Assembly (NCBI GenBank): GCA_031310005.1
Contig: CM062379.1
Span: forward strand, 2,108,001-2,172,000
DNA length: 64,000 bases
Reading direction: 5' to 3'
Origin: Dactylellina haptotyla
Lineage: Eukaryota > Ascomycota > Orbiliomycetes > Orbiliales > Orbiliaceae
Part shown: piece after piece, positions 47,357-58,818 of the stretch
How positions within the stretch are numbered: position 1 is the stretch's first letter
Layout of the letters: the number at the start of each line of letters is the position of its first letter
Program-made: the position numbers and the translations under genes
The notes under the pieces: generated by a model
The model's database searches: none
What the model was told of the DNA's origin: nothing
What the model saw: only the letters and a program-made list of their open reading frames with translations

Positions 47357-48732
47357 ATGGCCCTAGTACCACAAGCCCACACGTTTGAGAACCCGAAGGA
47401 GGTTGATGAAGGTTCGTGATGCTCTACCCTCAGCACCATGGCTCCCGTCGCTAACTATCCGCTATAGAAACCCTCATCAAGTCTCGCCTCACAACGGTCG
47501 AGGTCAAGACCATAAATCGCGTCCAGAAACGCTGTAACACCATCATCACATCCGAAAACCTCTTCACAGACGCCCTCTCCGCTCATAATCCCTCCTCTAT
47601 ACTCTCGAAAGATGACACCAACGTTGAGATGGCAGACGTGGCTGCTGCGGACGGAGCAGCACCGGCTGAGACTACAGACTCAAAGCCCGTTGATTCTACC
47701 CCTCAAGAAAGGATAGAGTCAGCGGCCGAGAGGCTCGTAGAAGAGATATTATTAGATTTCGCCCCGTTAGAGGAGGCATTGATGAGAATACAGCTACTCA
47801 CTGCCGCGAACCGGAAGGAAGTAGCGAGATACGAGCAGAAAAAGATGCAGATTGGTAGGTACTATATTTAGAGCACGATAGTAGGATCGCTGGCCTCAAA
47901 AGATCGGGCTAACCTGGCGGAATTTTTAGAACACGCATCAGAAAAGGCTCGCACCGAAATGGTCGAACTTAACGCTTCGCTTTCCGAAGCGCACCAGCTA
48001 AAGCAGCACAAGCTCGAATACGATGTTATAGCGACTGAAATCACAAGCTCTCCAAATAGTCAGAAGACCCGACAGGCGCAGTATGACAGTATCAACCGAC
48101 TGAACTCGGAGATTGAGGCTCTGGAAAGAGAAAAGGCCGAATATGGCAAAGTATGGGCGGCAAGGAGAGCACAATTCGGCGCTATTGTCGAAGCGCTTAT
48201 GGGCATGCAGGCACAGATCCAGGAAGATAAAGAGGAACAGGAGAGAAGAGAAGGCCTTGATGACGATGAGGATGAAGTAGAGAAGCCGTTGGAGAATGGA
48301 GAGAAAGATGGTGGCAAAGTTGAAGGAGCCAATGAGGCTGCTGGGTCCACACAAGAAGCCAGCGGTACTGCATCTAAAAATGAAGACTTAACCGCAGAAA
48401 ATAAAGGCGATGCAGGAGATGTCGCTATGGAGGATACCCAACTCGAAGAGGGAGAACGAACCAGCACAAGAGACCAATCCAGATTGACGTCGCCTAGGCT
48501 GGAAGAAGGGGAAGAAGTCGAGGAAGGTGAAGAACTGGAGGGAACAGGTGAAGAAAGATCAGTTGCGCCAACACCCGGGCCGCAAGATGGGTCATATGAG
48601 GAAATGGAGACAGATGATCGGCCACCCGACCGTGATAATGACATGGACGACGATGAAGACGACGACGACGGTGCGATCGATGAATCTGAGGAGGGTGATA
48701 CCAGCCAGGGTCCAAAGACACCGGCTCCATAG
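47357..48732 (+). CDS. THO7: THO complex subunit 7
   Basis: Three exons (47357-47411, 47468-47854, 47930-48732) encode 414 aa. The THO7 signature RLTTVEVKTINRVQKRC lies near the N-terminus (about residues 24-40) and is followed by helical, coiled-coil segments (LVEEILLDFAPLEEALMRIQ; ARTEMVELNASLSEAHQLK; INRLNSEIEALEREKAEYG). From about residue 255 the protein becomes very acidic and disordered (for example DDDEDDDDG) with no known fold. THO couples transcription to mRNA export as part of TREX and guards against R-loops. The long acidic tail is common in mould homologues. It is head to head with the RED-like splicing factor. Confidence 0.9.
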
Positions 48733-50579
48733 TTCACACCAACATGGCCAGCTAATAATAGTTCTTTCTCTATTTTACAATAGAAATAATACCCTTACAG
48801 TTTAAACGGTTTAAGGATTTTCTTTGGTGGTGTATTCTAAACAACGTATCCAGCAATCCTACCTCGCTCGCGAGATAAGATAGACAATCAAGAAACCGAC
48901 CCCAGACTAAGAAACCATATAGCTACGTGGAGCCAAACGAAGTTGGGCTAAGCAGAAAGATATCTTCCTGAAGACCCGGGTACTCGCACACGTCAATATT
49001 CCCTTTTTAGAAATTCAAGCAGACGGCCAGTGACTGTTTGTCGCTCTAGCTTACTGCCGTCTCCCGTCCGTCCATGTATATCAACCGTAGATGAAAGAAA
49101 TATGACAAACCGACGAGTGATCCTTTACTCACATTGGCCAAAGTTACACAGAATCTCTGTGCAAGTGAACTTTACGTATTTCAATGCGGGAAACGTAAAG
49201 GATGATCGCCATTCAGGATTTCTCGTCAAAGTACTAGTATATATTCCCGCAGTATTGTGGCCCAACTTCGATCCTTCACATTAAGCTTTGAATATATAAA
49301 TCATACTAGAATCGATTAAACTACCTCATTATATATTTAGTTTCCATTTAGAAACTTCGCAAGATTTCTACAGTTTTGTACTTAATCGAATCCGAATACT
49401 CTACTGTCAATAGGAATGAATCGATATGTTTTCAAGACCACTACCAAGTTGGAAGGATACAAGGCCTTGAGCACGAAATTCAGAGAAGGCAAATTATGTA
49501 GGCAAGGGACCGGGTATCTTCTTGGTCTAGATATCATCCGGGTGATGGTAGGGGTTAGAGGGATTCGGATGGGTTGGACTAGTAGTCAGATAGTAGTACG
49601 TCTACTTCAACTCTACTAAGAATGTTAACCTTCAGATGATTTATCATCGAAATCGCGACAGTAGGCCCGGGCTAACAAATATATATTCACTAATACATTG
49701 TTTTTCAAAGATTACTCGCGACAGCCTTGTAAGCAGAAAGGCGTTAAACAAATGCGCCATGGATCTCGAAATTGTCCAGGATTTCAATAACGTTACTGGC
49801 ATGACAGTTATGTCCAGCCACACCCGACGAACCTCAAAGATAATGCAAGCGTATTTCGTAGCGGCTTATCTTGACGGCCGCAAACGTAATAATTTTCGTC
49901 CATTCGCCAACTTCATGTACGCGTACATTGAAAACTACAAGCATGTTGGAATGTGCCCTAAGATGTTAGAAGTAAGTGAGGATCTTATATGTGTATATAT
50001 GCGTTCTAGCAACATGAATATTGTATCTCAATATTGCGATTACATATCAACATTATTTCTTTCATAACCTCACCCACCATATCGCGGCACACATATATGA
50101 TGAGAAATACTAAAATTAAGTGTAGAACCTGGAATATAGCACCCCAAAGCTTGCAACGCCACCACCACAACAAAACCCGAAAATCTTGCACTCAAAGCCA
50201 ATGCGAAAGGTTCGAGGTTCCAGGCGTGCATCTAAATTCAGATCAAAAAATAATGGCCGGGAGTAACTGTATAACTAGTATTCAAGATGGTACCAAGCCA
50301 TAATCTTGTTATTTGATCGCTGATATTAAGCAGTTAGATATCTGGATACATCCAAGTATATTTCCAGAAAGAATAGCAATACTATTTAATAGAGTTAAAT
50401 ACTTATCTATCAATTCGGATAAAAGGCTGTATTTCAATGTCTCGCGCTTGAAAATAGAGTAGATATATAACAGAAAACCAAACCACCGTATTTATAGGAT
50501 ATTAGAGAACATTAGTTCTCAGACGCTCACAATACTTTTAATTTATCCCAAATTTAGTCTCTCTAAACAATTCTAGCAT
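48733..50579. other. Intergenic region with one doubtful reading frame
   Basis: About 1.85 kb of AT-rich DNA. A frame at 49636-50067 (143 codons) contains a protein-like middle part (MDLEIVQDFNNVTGMTV, MQAYFVAAYLDGRKRNNF) and a good donor GTAAGTGAGG after MLEV near 49970. It matches no family I know. It might be one exon of a small gene or chance. Nothing else is supported. Confidence 0.3.
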
Positions 50580-51956
50580 CTATTCATCCTCACTAATTGC
50601 ACTGAGCCTTCGGATTAAATATTCTCGCCCTAGATTCCCCCAATTGGCTCCAGTACTTGCTTCTTCTTTCAATATCTGCTCGTTCCTCAATATAGCCTCT
50701 ACGGCCCCTCCGCCACCAGATGCCCGTAATACCTTTGATATCGCAGCGTGCACATTGCAATATAGTGGCTTCGGGCTTGGTATTTGCGAAAACACGTCAC
50801 AGCTCCCGAAATTTAAAGCATCTCCATCTTGCTGTATGTTTAGTCCAGGCATTGATGTTCTTGTAAGCAACCGAAGCCGGTAAGCATACTGACAACCATC
50901 ACTACCTTCATGGCTACTGTAAATTTCACATGCGCTGGTGCTGCTGCTAAACTCAGAACCGGAACTGGTATCCCAAGGCTCTCCTTCAATGCACCACCGA
51001 AGCCTTCGGAAGGAAGTATATAACTCTGGTGTTAGAACTATTCCGTTGTTTGGGTGATTTATTACCTCCAAGTCTTCCATTAATACTGCCTCGGCTGCGT
51101 CTCGACCACAAAACTTCTGCATGTAGTATTTCAATTTGGCGTTTGCAGTGTATTGGTCGTTCCAAAGTATACCCCCTCCGCCCAAGCTGTTACTTCTGCT
51201 GCTCGAAGCGAAGAAATATGGAATTATAGTTCCAGGCACAAAATAATCTTCTTGAATCTCCTCTTGCCGTTCAATATCATTAGTTATCACCTCGTCAGGA
51301 CGATCATAGTTCCAGACACCTCCTATCACCGTTCTATGCCCGTCTCGGGCGATGAGCAGCTCTTTCAAAGTGGACTGTATTTCGCCTGAGGTTTCAGGGG
51401 AGAGTGGTGGTGGCGCCTGTGGGGTCATGAACGGAATAATGAGATTTTCGAGATATGACTTTCCAAATGAGTTCAATATCCTCTTGAAAGCCATTGAATG
51501 AACGAGTGCATGGGCAATACGTTCCCAGGTATGTTTTTGCAGAGGAATCAATATCACTTTTAATTCCGTGTGGGATAGCGCGATTTCGTCAATAGATATC
51601 GTTACGAGACTATCAACTATTCGAGAGACAGTATCGTCCTTCCTCAGAAGGTCCCACAAGTGTTGCGCTACACTTTCCGGGTCGTAGGCATATGTTAGGA
51701 GACTGTGAGCGAAAGGCACTGTGTATATTTCCTGACCCGAGATATCGAATGCATCGAACTCGCCGAGGGTTAGATGTGGATACGGTAGCTCTCTTGCCTG
51801 TGGGAGCTTGCAATATTCCTTTGGGTCATGGCTCATTTCGAAGCCACCTATGACGGCGGTGATACCTCGAAGAGCGAGGAGAAGAGGCGTAGGAGCTGTA
51901 GATGTAGCAAAATATGGAGTGCTCATTGCGAATAGCGATCTATGCCGGTCACGCAT
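50580..51956 (-). CDS. Hypothetical protein, weakly HNH-nuclease-like
   Basis: A single exon of 458 aa. The ATG at 51956 is the first in frame; a second Met at codon 11 (51926) is also possible. An upstream stop lies about 45 codons earlier. The stretch EVINHPNNGIVLTPELYTSF (about two thirds along) resembles the end of fungal HNH-type domains, where an Asn-Gly-Ile-Leu segment precedes a helix with a catalytic His. Here that His position appears to be Tyr (PELYTSF), so activity is doubtful. The later segment LYCNVHAAISKVLRASGG also recalls those fungal proteins. There is no signal peptide or membrane helix. The call is tentative and rests on remembered family style only. Confidence 0.6.
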   Translation of the reverse strand: MRDRHRSLFAMSTPYFATSTAPTPLLLALRGITAVIGGFEMSHDPKEYCKLPQARELPYPHLTLGEFDAFDISGQEIYTVPFAHSLLTYAYDPESVAQHLWDLLRKDDTVSRIVDSLVTISIDEIALSHTELKVILIPLQKHTWERIAHALVHSMAFKRILNSFGKSYLENLIIPFMTPQAPPPLSPETSGEIQSTLKELLIARDGHRTVIGGVWNYDRPDEVITNDIERQEEIQEDYFVPGTIIPYFFASSSRSNSLGGGGILWNDQYTANAKLKYYMQKFCGRDAAEAVLMEDLEVINHPNNGIVLTPELYTSFRRLRWCIEGEPWDTSSGSEFSSSTSACEIYSSHEGSDGCQYAYRLRLLTRTSMPGLNIQQDGDALNFGSCDVFSQIPSPKPLYCNVHAAISKVLRASGGGGAVEAILRNEQILKEEASTGANWGNLGREYLIRRLSAISEDE

Positions 51957-54682
51957 GGCAAACGATTCAGGATGCGAACTCGAACTCGAATGTACACGGA
52001 CATCATGGGAATTGATTGGGCTTTTAGCTACGATTGATGTTCTATACTATCTATACCCCAAGCTATCAATTTTTATGCTCTCCGATGTCGATGTGTCGGT
52101 TGGGAAATATAAGGTTCTGAGTGAACGGTTGCGACTACGTCAAAAGTATCTTCGACGACGGAATTAGGTTAAACTTTGTACGTTATCGTAGATTACGTAG
52201 AGCATCAATCGATCATTGCACCTATGCTTGAAAGTTTGGAACCCACGTAACAATCATTCAACGACTAGTTTGTTCGAGTAGAATTCTAGCTTAAGGCACA
52301 CATGTATTTGTAACAGCACTTCGCACGATAAAATTTTTGCAAATGCTAACTTAATTCTAGAGTTTGAATCACTATGTCGTCACTCTGAGAAGACTACGAG
52401 AAGTGTAAATTGAGAGATGCCAAGGATCCAAAGATTGAGTTTGTTGTTTTTGTTGGATATTCCTGCGTTGCGCGAGCTTCTTGTTTACAAAACAGGAAGC
52501 ACGAGGAGCGGTGGCTGTAGAAAGGGCGCCTACGATACCCCGACGGTTGTTTGGAATCCCACTATCGATTTGTTTGCGAGCCTATCGCGTAAACAAAGAG
52601 CTCAGACTGGATCGGCTGATGCGTGTCATGCAAGATTTGTCTCTGGTTTGTCCCCACTTTCTCGTCTCCTCTGGCACAGAGCTGCAGCAAAAGAACGTAG
52701 CTTCCTGCAAGGAAGCAATCAATGCATCTCGCAAGTCGCAGTCTGATTCGCTGGCGAGCTATCGCGAGGAATTTCTGGGGCTGACAAAATCTAAGTGCCT
52801 AATCGATTAGAGTTCCCAAGTAACAGGAGCCGGGGCGATTTGAGGTAATTGACGGAGGGGCCGGTCGCCGTCAGAGCAATATTTAGAACTTGGTGGTGAG
52901 ATCCAGCTATGTGGACCTTGCATGTGTGCCATGGGGGGTTGCGCAGATCTTCAAGTTGGAGATTTGTTTTGATCATGGTTTTCGGTGCGGCATCTCGAAA
53001 ATCGGACGGTTCGCTAGCACTGAAACCACCATTAGCTGTGCGTATGTATGACATACAACATGTAGCATAAAATTAAAACAACGAAACTCAAAATGACTTT
53101 GTCTGTTCACGCATTTGAGGTTCTCATGAAAAGGCTTGTTCTCTCGACGTCATGCGCATGCAAGTTCAATCTAATATATATTGATTTCCCGAGGAATCTC
53201 TTCCTTGGAATTCAGCAAATATTGAATAAAAAGAAGCTCACACTAGCGAAGCGGATCATTTAGTGTTTTCGGTTGGTGAAATTACGCTGGTGATTTGTGT
53301 TTTTTAAACGAAGAATGCATCGAATTCGACAGGTTGATCCTCTTCACCACTGAGCTAGCGGTGGTCGGGCTAGCATCGAAGGGGCAACTAGTTAAACAAC
53401 CGTCAGAGTTTTCTTCCTTCCGGACATTCCTGACGGTGACTTTTCCAATCTGCGTTTTCGATAAAGTGGGAACAGAGACGGGACGCAAGCGACTAGCTTT
53501 GATATTTTCCTTCCGGGAGGGGGCCATTTTCACTCTTCGTCAAAGTCACTTTCCTTTAGTTGACTGTATTATTGATACGCAACTGAGGCGTCGCTGAAGC
53601 TCTTATCACCTCACACTTGGCTTGAACTCACTCCTTGGTCGCCTTTAGGCTGAAAGGGAACGAGAGGACACATCCATTCATCCATCCATTCCAAGTGATT
53701 TCCACCGTTGCACACATATCGTATGTGCCTGGGCACATGTTCGCGGTGGGCGGTGAGGGCTGGTGAGCTCGCCGGGTTGCTGCGAGGCGGCTGTTTTGGA
53801 GGTTTGTTGATACCCCACACCCAGCGATCCACACGATCCACGTTGGTCGTAGTGTTGGAGGGGTCGTCCAGGTAAACAATGGCAACGGCCAGGGTTTGGG
53901 GTGGCAACGGTCAAAACAACACGTCTTCCCACGGCGCACAAACAACCCAACCCCACGTTGCTACCTACGCTCGCATTCAGATGCCTCCCAATAACCCAGA
54001 TATCCCGCACTCGCGTCGCCCGAGGACAGTGGTGCAGGTTACCAACGGCTTCATGGAGAGTCACGATAGGCGACCAGCAAGCGCCTTTTTCATGCATGCT
54101 GTAATTTCCAGCGGTCCTGCTCATCGGCTAAATCTCAGTTCAATCTTTGGAATGAAGCTCAACCGTTCACTTGCTCGGGTTCGCCAGTTTGTGCTTTAAT
54201 TGTGTGTGCTAAAAATGGGGATGTCCATCAGCTTTAGTCGCCGCCACACACCCCCCAAGGCTGAGGACGGAGGAACGAGGAATAAAACTTCTCATTACAG
54301 CAGCCCTGTCGAGCTGACCTGCTAAACTTCTGAGACCCGGCCAGACAGGGAGCTGGCAAAGACGAAGCAAGGGAGATGCCAGTGTCGCCAGATTCGAGGG
54401 AGGATTCGGTGAGCAGCCACAACGAATCAAGGTCAGATCCGAGCGCCCCCCAGCTGTTATTGTGGGTCCTTGGTTCGCATTCGCACTACTTGTGACAAAA
54501 GCCGAAGAATCGGAAGCAGCGATTTTCTGCGACTTTACGCGGGATAATGGCAAGATATCCCCTGCCAGCTACTTCTTAGGGGGATTCTCCGTTTGCCTGA
54601 TGTTGGCCAAGCTTAATTATCCCCTAAGCACAAAAATCTTTTTAAAATTTTTTGATTGCGAATGAAAATGGAAGCTCTAACG

Positions 54683-54698
54683 GGCTGGCTGGCTGGCT
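54683..54698. repeat. (GGCT)4 microsatellite
   Basis: Four perfect GGCT units in intergenic DNA. Confidence 0.8.
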
Positions 54699-55028
54699 GA
54701 GTGAGAGACCATGAGAAACGAACGATCTGTGAACTCTTCTCCAATGCTGAAATGCCACCTGGAAATGCTAAATTTGAAGATACAGAGACAGCGTCTGGTT
54801 CCCGGATCACCGTGATTTAATTCAATGCGTGCATAAATTTTTATTAATGTTTGTGCCATGGATGTGGAGCCAGAATCTGGGACCGCAGGATGGAAGAAAG
54901 AAAAAAAAGTCGTCATATTGCTTCTGTGACTTCGGTATGGCGTAGTTGCTGTTCGAGGTGGTGTCTCGTGTGCCTGTCCAGCCGGCAAACAACAGGCTGC
55001 GGACGGCACAGGAGCGCACCACACCAAC

Positions 55029-55053
55029 TTTCTCTTTCTTTCTTTCTTTCTTG
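55029..55053. repeat. (TTTC)n microsatellite
   Basis: A TTTC/CTTT tandem of about 25 nt with one irregular unit, in intergenic DNA. Confidence 0.75.
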
Positions 55054-56068
55054 GAGTAAGCTATCGGAACCCCAGAATATCAGATCGAACTATGAGGTCA
55101 ATTGGACTGCAAATGTTCGTGGTGACAATTGAAGAGCGCTAGAGTCTGTATGCCCAAGACTTTTGAGCGGTTGCGTGTGGTTTCTATGGTTATCTCCATT
55201 GGATGCCGGAAGGGGTCTAAGGTGACCAGGTCCCTTCTCGAAAGCCCAACCGGACAGCCCATGCTCGAGCCACACGCTGTTACCGTTGAAACTGTGCAAT
55301 CTCGTGTGCAATCGCATTGGGGCCTCGTAGATAGAAAACGGCCTCTGAATTTTATTATTATCGGGGGAGAATTTCTCGCTCGTCAGTTGGGCAGGACATG
55401 TTGGTAGTCCTTGGCAGCACGCAGCAGCGCAACGAAGAAATGACGGGCGCCTGGGCCAACCAAAACACCATCGGACGACATTTTAATAAATCTGGTGCAG
55501 CCGTCTTTCGAGGAATCTGACACACCAAAGCGAAAGGCGACAAGAGCGAGATCCATGCAGGTTTCTGTGCATGCATGCCAGGTTATGCATGGGCCGTCCG
55601 TTCTTCTTTTCTTCTTCTTGCCTTAGCTCCGGCATTTTTCTTCTGCAGTTGTTATCGAGCTACTCACCGCGCTCTGATATCCCCCTGCCGACTGGCGAGA
55701 CGCTAACGATCTCCATCCAACTCCACCAGGCTGGCGAGCCCGGCCCATACATGATAAAATAGCCTGTCTCGTCTTTTCTTCTTCCTCCCCTTCACTGCTT
55801 CTTCTCTCCAGTCACGTTTAAAAGGGCGGTGTCGCTTGTGCGTGTTCCTTTTTGGCCTTTCCGGACTCGGTCGTTTTTCTTGTTCTCATCGCGGCTTAGG
55901 GTCTCGTCGTCCGTAGCAACAGTCTAAAGAAGAAGCAGCAGTTCGGTTTGGAGGGACGAGATCTGATCCACCACGCACGCACGCTTTAACATCTCTCCCA
56001 TAATAATCTCGCCTCGCGGGTCCCCTTCTCAATTACGCTTGCCCCCGGCCTGGTCGTAGGAAATTATT

Positions 56069-56103
56069 TGAGAGAGAGAGACTCAGAGAGAGAGACAGAG
56101 AGG
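56069..56103. repeat. (GA)n-rich microsatellite
   Basis: Alternating GA interrupted by CTCA and CA, within the presumed CDC25 promoter or leader. Confidence 0.75.
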
Positions 56104-56888
56104 ATCCAAGGGCAAAAGGGAATAGCTGCAGCTCGTCTCGTCTTTTCTTTTCCTCTGGGTGGAGCTGGGCACTGGCAACCATTCCCACGAGAACATCCAC
56201 CCCCATCAATCATCACGGCTTCGGCTTGCTTCAACCGCTGCAGGTCCCCCAGGTCCCCTCCGATTGGGAAATCTGACCAGGTCGCAACCTTAGCAACCGG
56301 CTCCTGGCCCTGTGCCTCTGGTAACTCATCTTGGAGATCCAGGCCACCGTACCTTCTTTAGGTCATTCTCTTGTCTCAAGCCTCCAATTGGCCAACCTCC
56401 ACCGGCCTCACACTGCATCTCATTGCTTGCCCATTGCTGCTGCCGCAAACCCATCTCGCTGTCCTTCTCCTCAGACCTCCAGCCTCAAAACCAAGCCCTC
56501 ATCCACTTCTCACCTCTACCCTCTTCCTCCTATTCTCATACGCTTCATTCTCTACCGTTGCAGCTTTTGCGTTCTTGCTCCGATCCGTCGAGGGAGGGTT
56601 AATTGGTTCAATCCTTTTCTACTACTTCCTCTTTCCGATCAACCCACATTCCCTTTGACTTCGTCTTCCTCAAGAAGGATAACGTTGCCCACCGGCCTCC
56701 GCTGTTTAGGGTATATCACACGACGACTCTCGAAGAGTGTGTCCGACTTCATCTTAGTTGTTTAATACAGTTACTTTGATAGCTCAGGATCCGATAAACC
56801 AATCCAAACATTTTGGACGGTGAGCAACGGGGACATTAGTTGGAGATAAGCTCTCTCAACCACAAGCAACAACTTTCTCGGTGATTGA

Positions 56889-56960
56889 ATGCCGCAACTG
56901 GGATATTCCGACTTTCGACAACCGTTCTCGATATCGTACTTGATAGACGTTTACGTCTAA
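56889..56960 (+). promoter_or_regulatory. Upstream ORF in the CDC25 leader
   Basis: An ATG opens a 23-codon frame (MPQLGYSDFRQ...DVYV) that stops 12 nt before the CDC25 start at 56973. If it lies in the mRNA, it should lower or regulate CDC25 translation, since reinitiation after so short a gap is usually poor. Confidence 0.5.
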
Positions 56961-56972
56961 CCAACCTTCGCA

Positions 56973-58818
56973 ATGGCCATGATGGAAATGTCTTCCCCTC
57001 TGGCTGCTATCAGCCGCCCAGAGAGCAATTGGCTTCAACCAACGCCTTTGGGCCCTGGTTTCTCTTTCAACCCCAAGAGCCCGTTTTCTCCAAGACTAGA
57101 TATCAGCCAGGACTCGTCGTTCTTTGATATCGACATGACGATGACAACCTCGCCAACAGATTGTCTCGCTGCTGACCTTTCGCAGAACTTTCACATTGAC
57201 AAGACGTGAGTTGGATTGTAGATCGATCAAGATGTTCATTCGGTTGCTAATATCTCTATCTCTGTCGTATAGACCTGCTTTCCCCACTCCGAGACGCTCC
57301 TTGTTCTCAGCTCTTGGTGCCAGTCGTAAGTTTTCTTAAATAACACCCTCAAATGATGCTACATCTTGATCTCAGTGTTTATATTGGTTGTCATATTCAG
57401 GTCCTTCGGTCACAACTCCGCCGATCCCATCGTCACCGGCTTGCTCGGACATCATGGAAATGAGTCCTTTACCTCACAAGCCATCTTTCGCGAAGAAGCA
57501 AACAAAACTCAGTCAAGTGTCACCAATTTTGGAGAGTCCCTGCCAAGTCCAGCGGAAGCCGAGCAACGAGTAGGTCGATCCGAGAAGATAGAATAGTGAT
57601 GGGGTAAACGGGTTCTAACAATAACACCACAGGCGCAAGAAGCTACTCCAACCTCGCCGACCTTCCCTTCAGCGCGCGAAAGCATACACTACCAACATGG
57701 TCTTGAGGACCGCTGGTATGTCCAAATTGGCATTCACTGGTGAAGATGAGGAAAAGCCCTTCCAGTTTGGCAGCAAAAAGTCATCACCCGTTCTTGACCT
57801 TGATGAGATGTTCACCGTGTCTCCTGAGAATGTTCGCGTTGGGCTCGGATTGGATCTAGAAACTGGAATGAGTAAACCGCGTATGCCTGTATTCCAGGAC
57901 TCATCCTCGGATAGTCCAAGTGCTCTTGATGGGTCCCCGTTGGCTGGTGCAAATCGTCGCCCACTCCAGCGCCCCCGAAAGATGCAATGTCGACGAACCT
58001 TCAGCATGTTCAACAATGTTGAAGAAGTAATCTCCCCAAAGGCAAAGTGTGAACCTAAGTTCTGTGCCCAGTCGCCTTCTCAGGTTGCTGCTCGTGAGAG
58101 CCAAATGCTTCCATGCTTCTCTACTGAGAAAGATACACTGAAGAGAATCAACGGTGAAACCATGATTGATGTTCTTGACGGCAAATACGCTGGACAATAT
58201 GATAAGATGAAGATTGTCGACTGTCGCTTTGAGTATGAGTACGAAGGCGGTCACATTGCTGGTGCCGTCAATATCAACACACTTGAGGATGTTGACAAGG
58301 TTCTGTTGTCTTTGTCAACCAAGTCTCAACTGGATGCAAAGAAGACTTTGTTGATCTTTCATTGCGAATACTCTGCTCATCGCGCTCCTAGAATGTGAGT
58401 TCGTTTTATTTACCTGCATTTATGGGAATCGCAGCTAATTTACATTTTTAGTGCCAATCACCTACGCGCCCGTGACCGTCACTTGAACATGCACCGTTAC
58501 CCTGAGTTGTACTATCCTGAAATTTATATCCTCGAGGGTGGGTATAGCGGCTTCTACGCTAACCACAAGGAACGATGCGAGCCGCAAAACTATATTGGGA
58601 TGGACGATTCTCGTCACAAAGTTCTCTGTGAACGCGAAATGGGCAAATTTCGCCGCAACACTAAGTTCGGTCGCGCTCAAAGCTACACGTTCGGAGCCAG
58701 CATTGCAAGCAATGATTCTCCATCTTCTCGACGTGCGCCTCTTGGCCATGCTACATTCGGTGTCAATGGTGTTCTAGGACGGCCGCGTGGAGAGAACAAA
58801 CGTATGGCCTCCTATTAG
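56973..58818 (+). CDS. CDC25: Cdc25-type M-phase inducer phosphatase
   Basis: Removes the inhibitory tyrosine phosphate from Cdk1 to trigger mitosis (NimT in Aspergillus, Mih1 in yeast). Five exons (56973-57205, 57273-57325, 57401-57569, 57633-58394, 58452-58818) encode 527 aa. The N-terminal two thirds are a disordered Ser/Pro-rich regulatory region with many SP/TP sites. The C-terminal rhodanese-like domain has IVDCRFEYEYEGGHIAGAVN and the CX5R active site HCEYSAHR, with Cys396 and Arg402. LYYPEIYILEGGYSGFY closes the domain and FRRNTKFGRAQSYTFG follows it. Intron 4 falls just after the active site. A 23-codon uORF ends 12 nt upstream. The neighbour at the 3' side converges. Confidence 0.95.

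Larger units (their letters stand above)
51957..56972. other. Gene-poor 5-kb region ending in the CDC25 promoter and leader
   Basis: No reading frame here convinces me. Overlapping frames on both strands at 52417-52810 and 53611-54199 have no family character. Microsatellites occur at 54683-54698 (GGCT), 55029-55053 (TTTC) and 56069-56103 (GA). From about 55590 to 56700 the plus strand is strongly pyrimidine-rich, which suits a promoter and long 5' leader for CDC25. Confidence 0.45.

Noticed and set aside
48060-48737. Ser-rich minus-strand frame inside THO7
   Set aside because: Antisense shadow of the acidic tail of THO7.
53611-54199. Overlapping 100-150 codon frames on both strands
   Set aside because: All frames overlap each other, none resembles a known family and none has clear gene signals.
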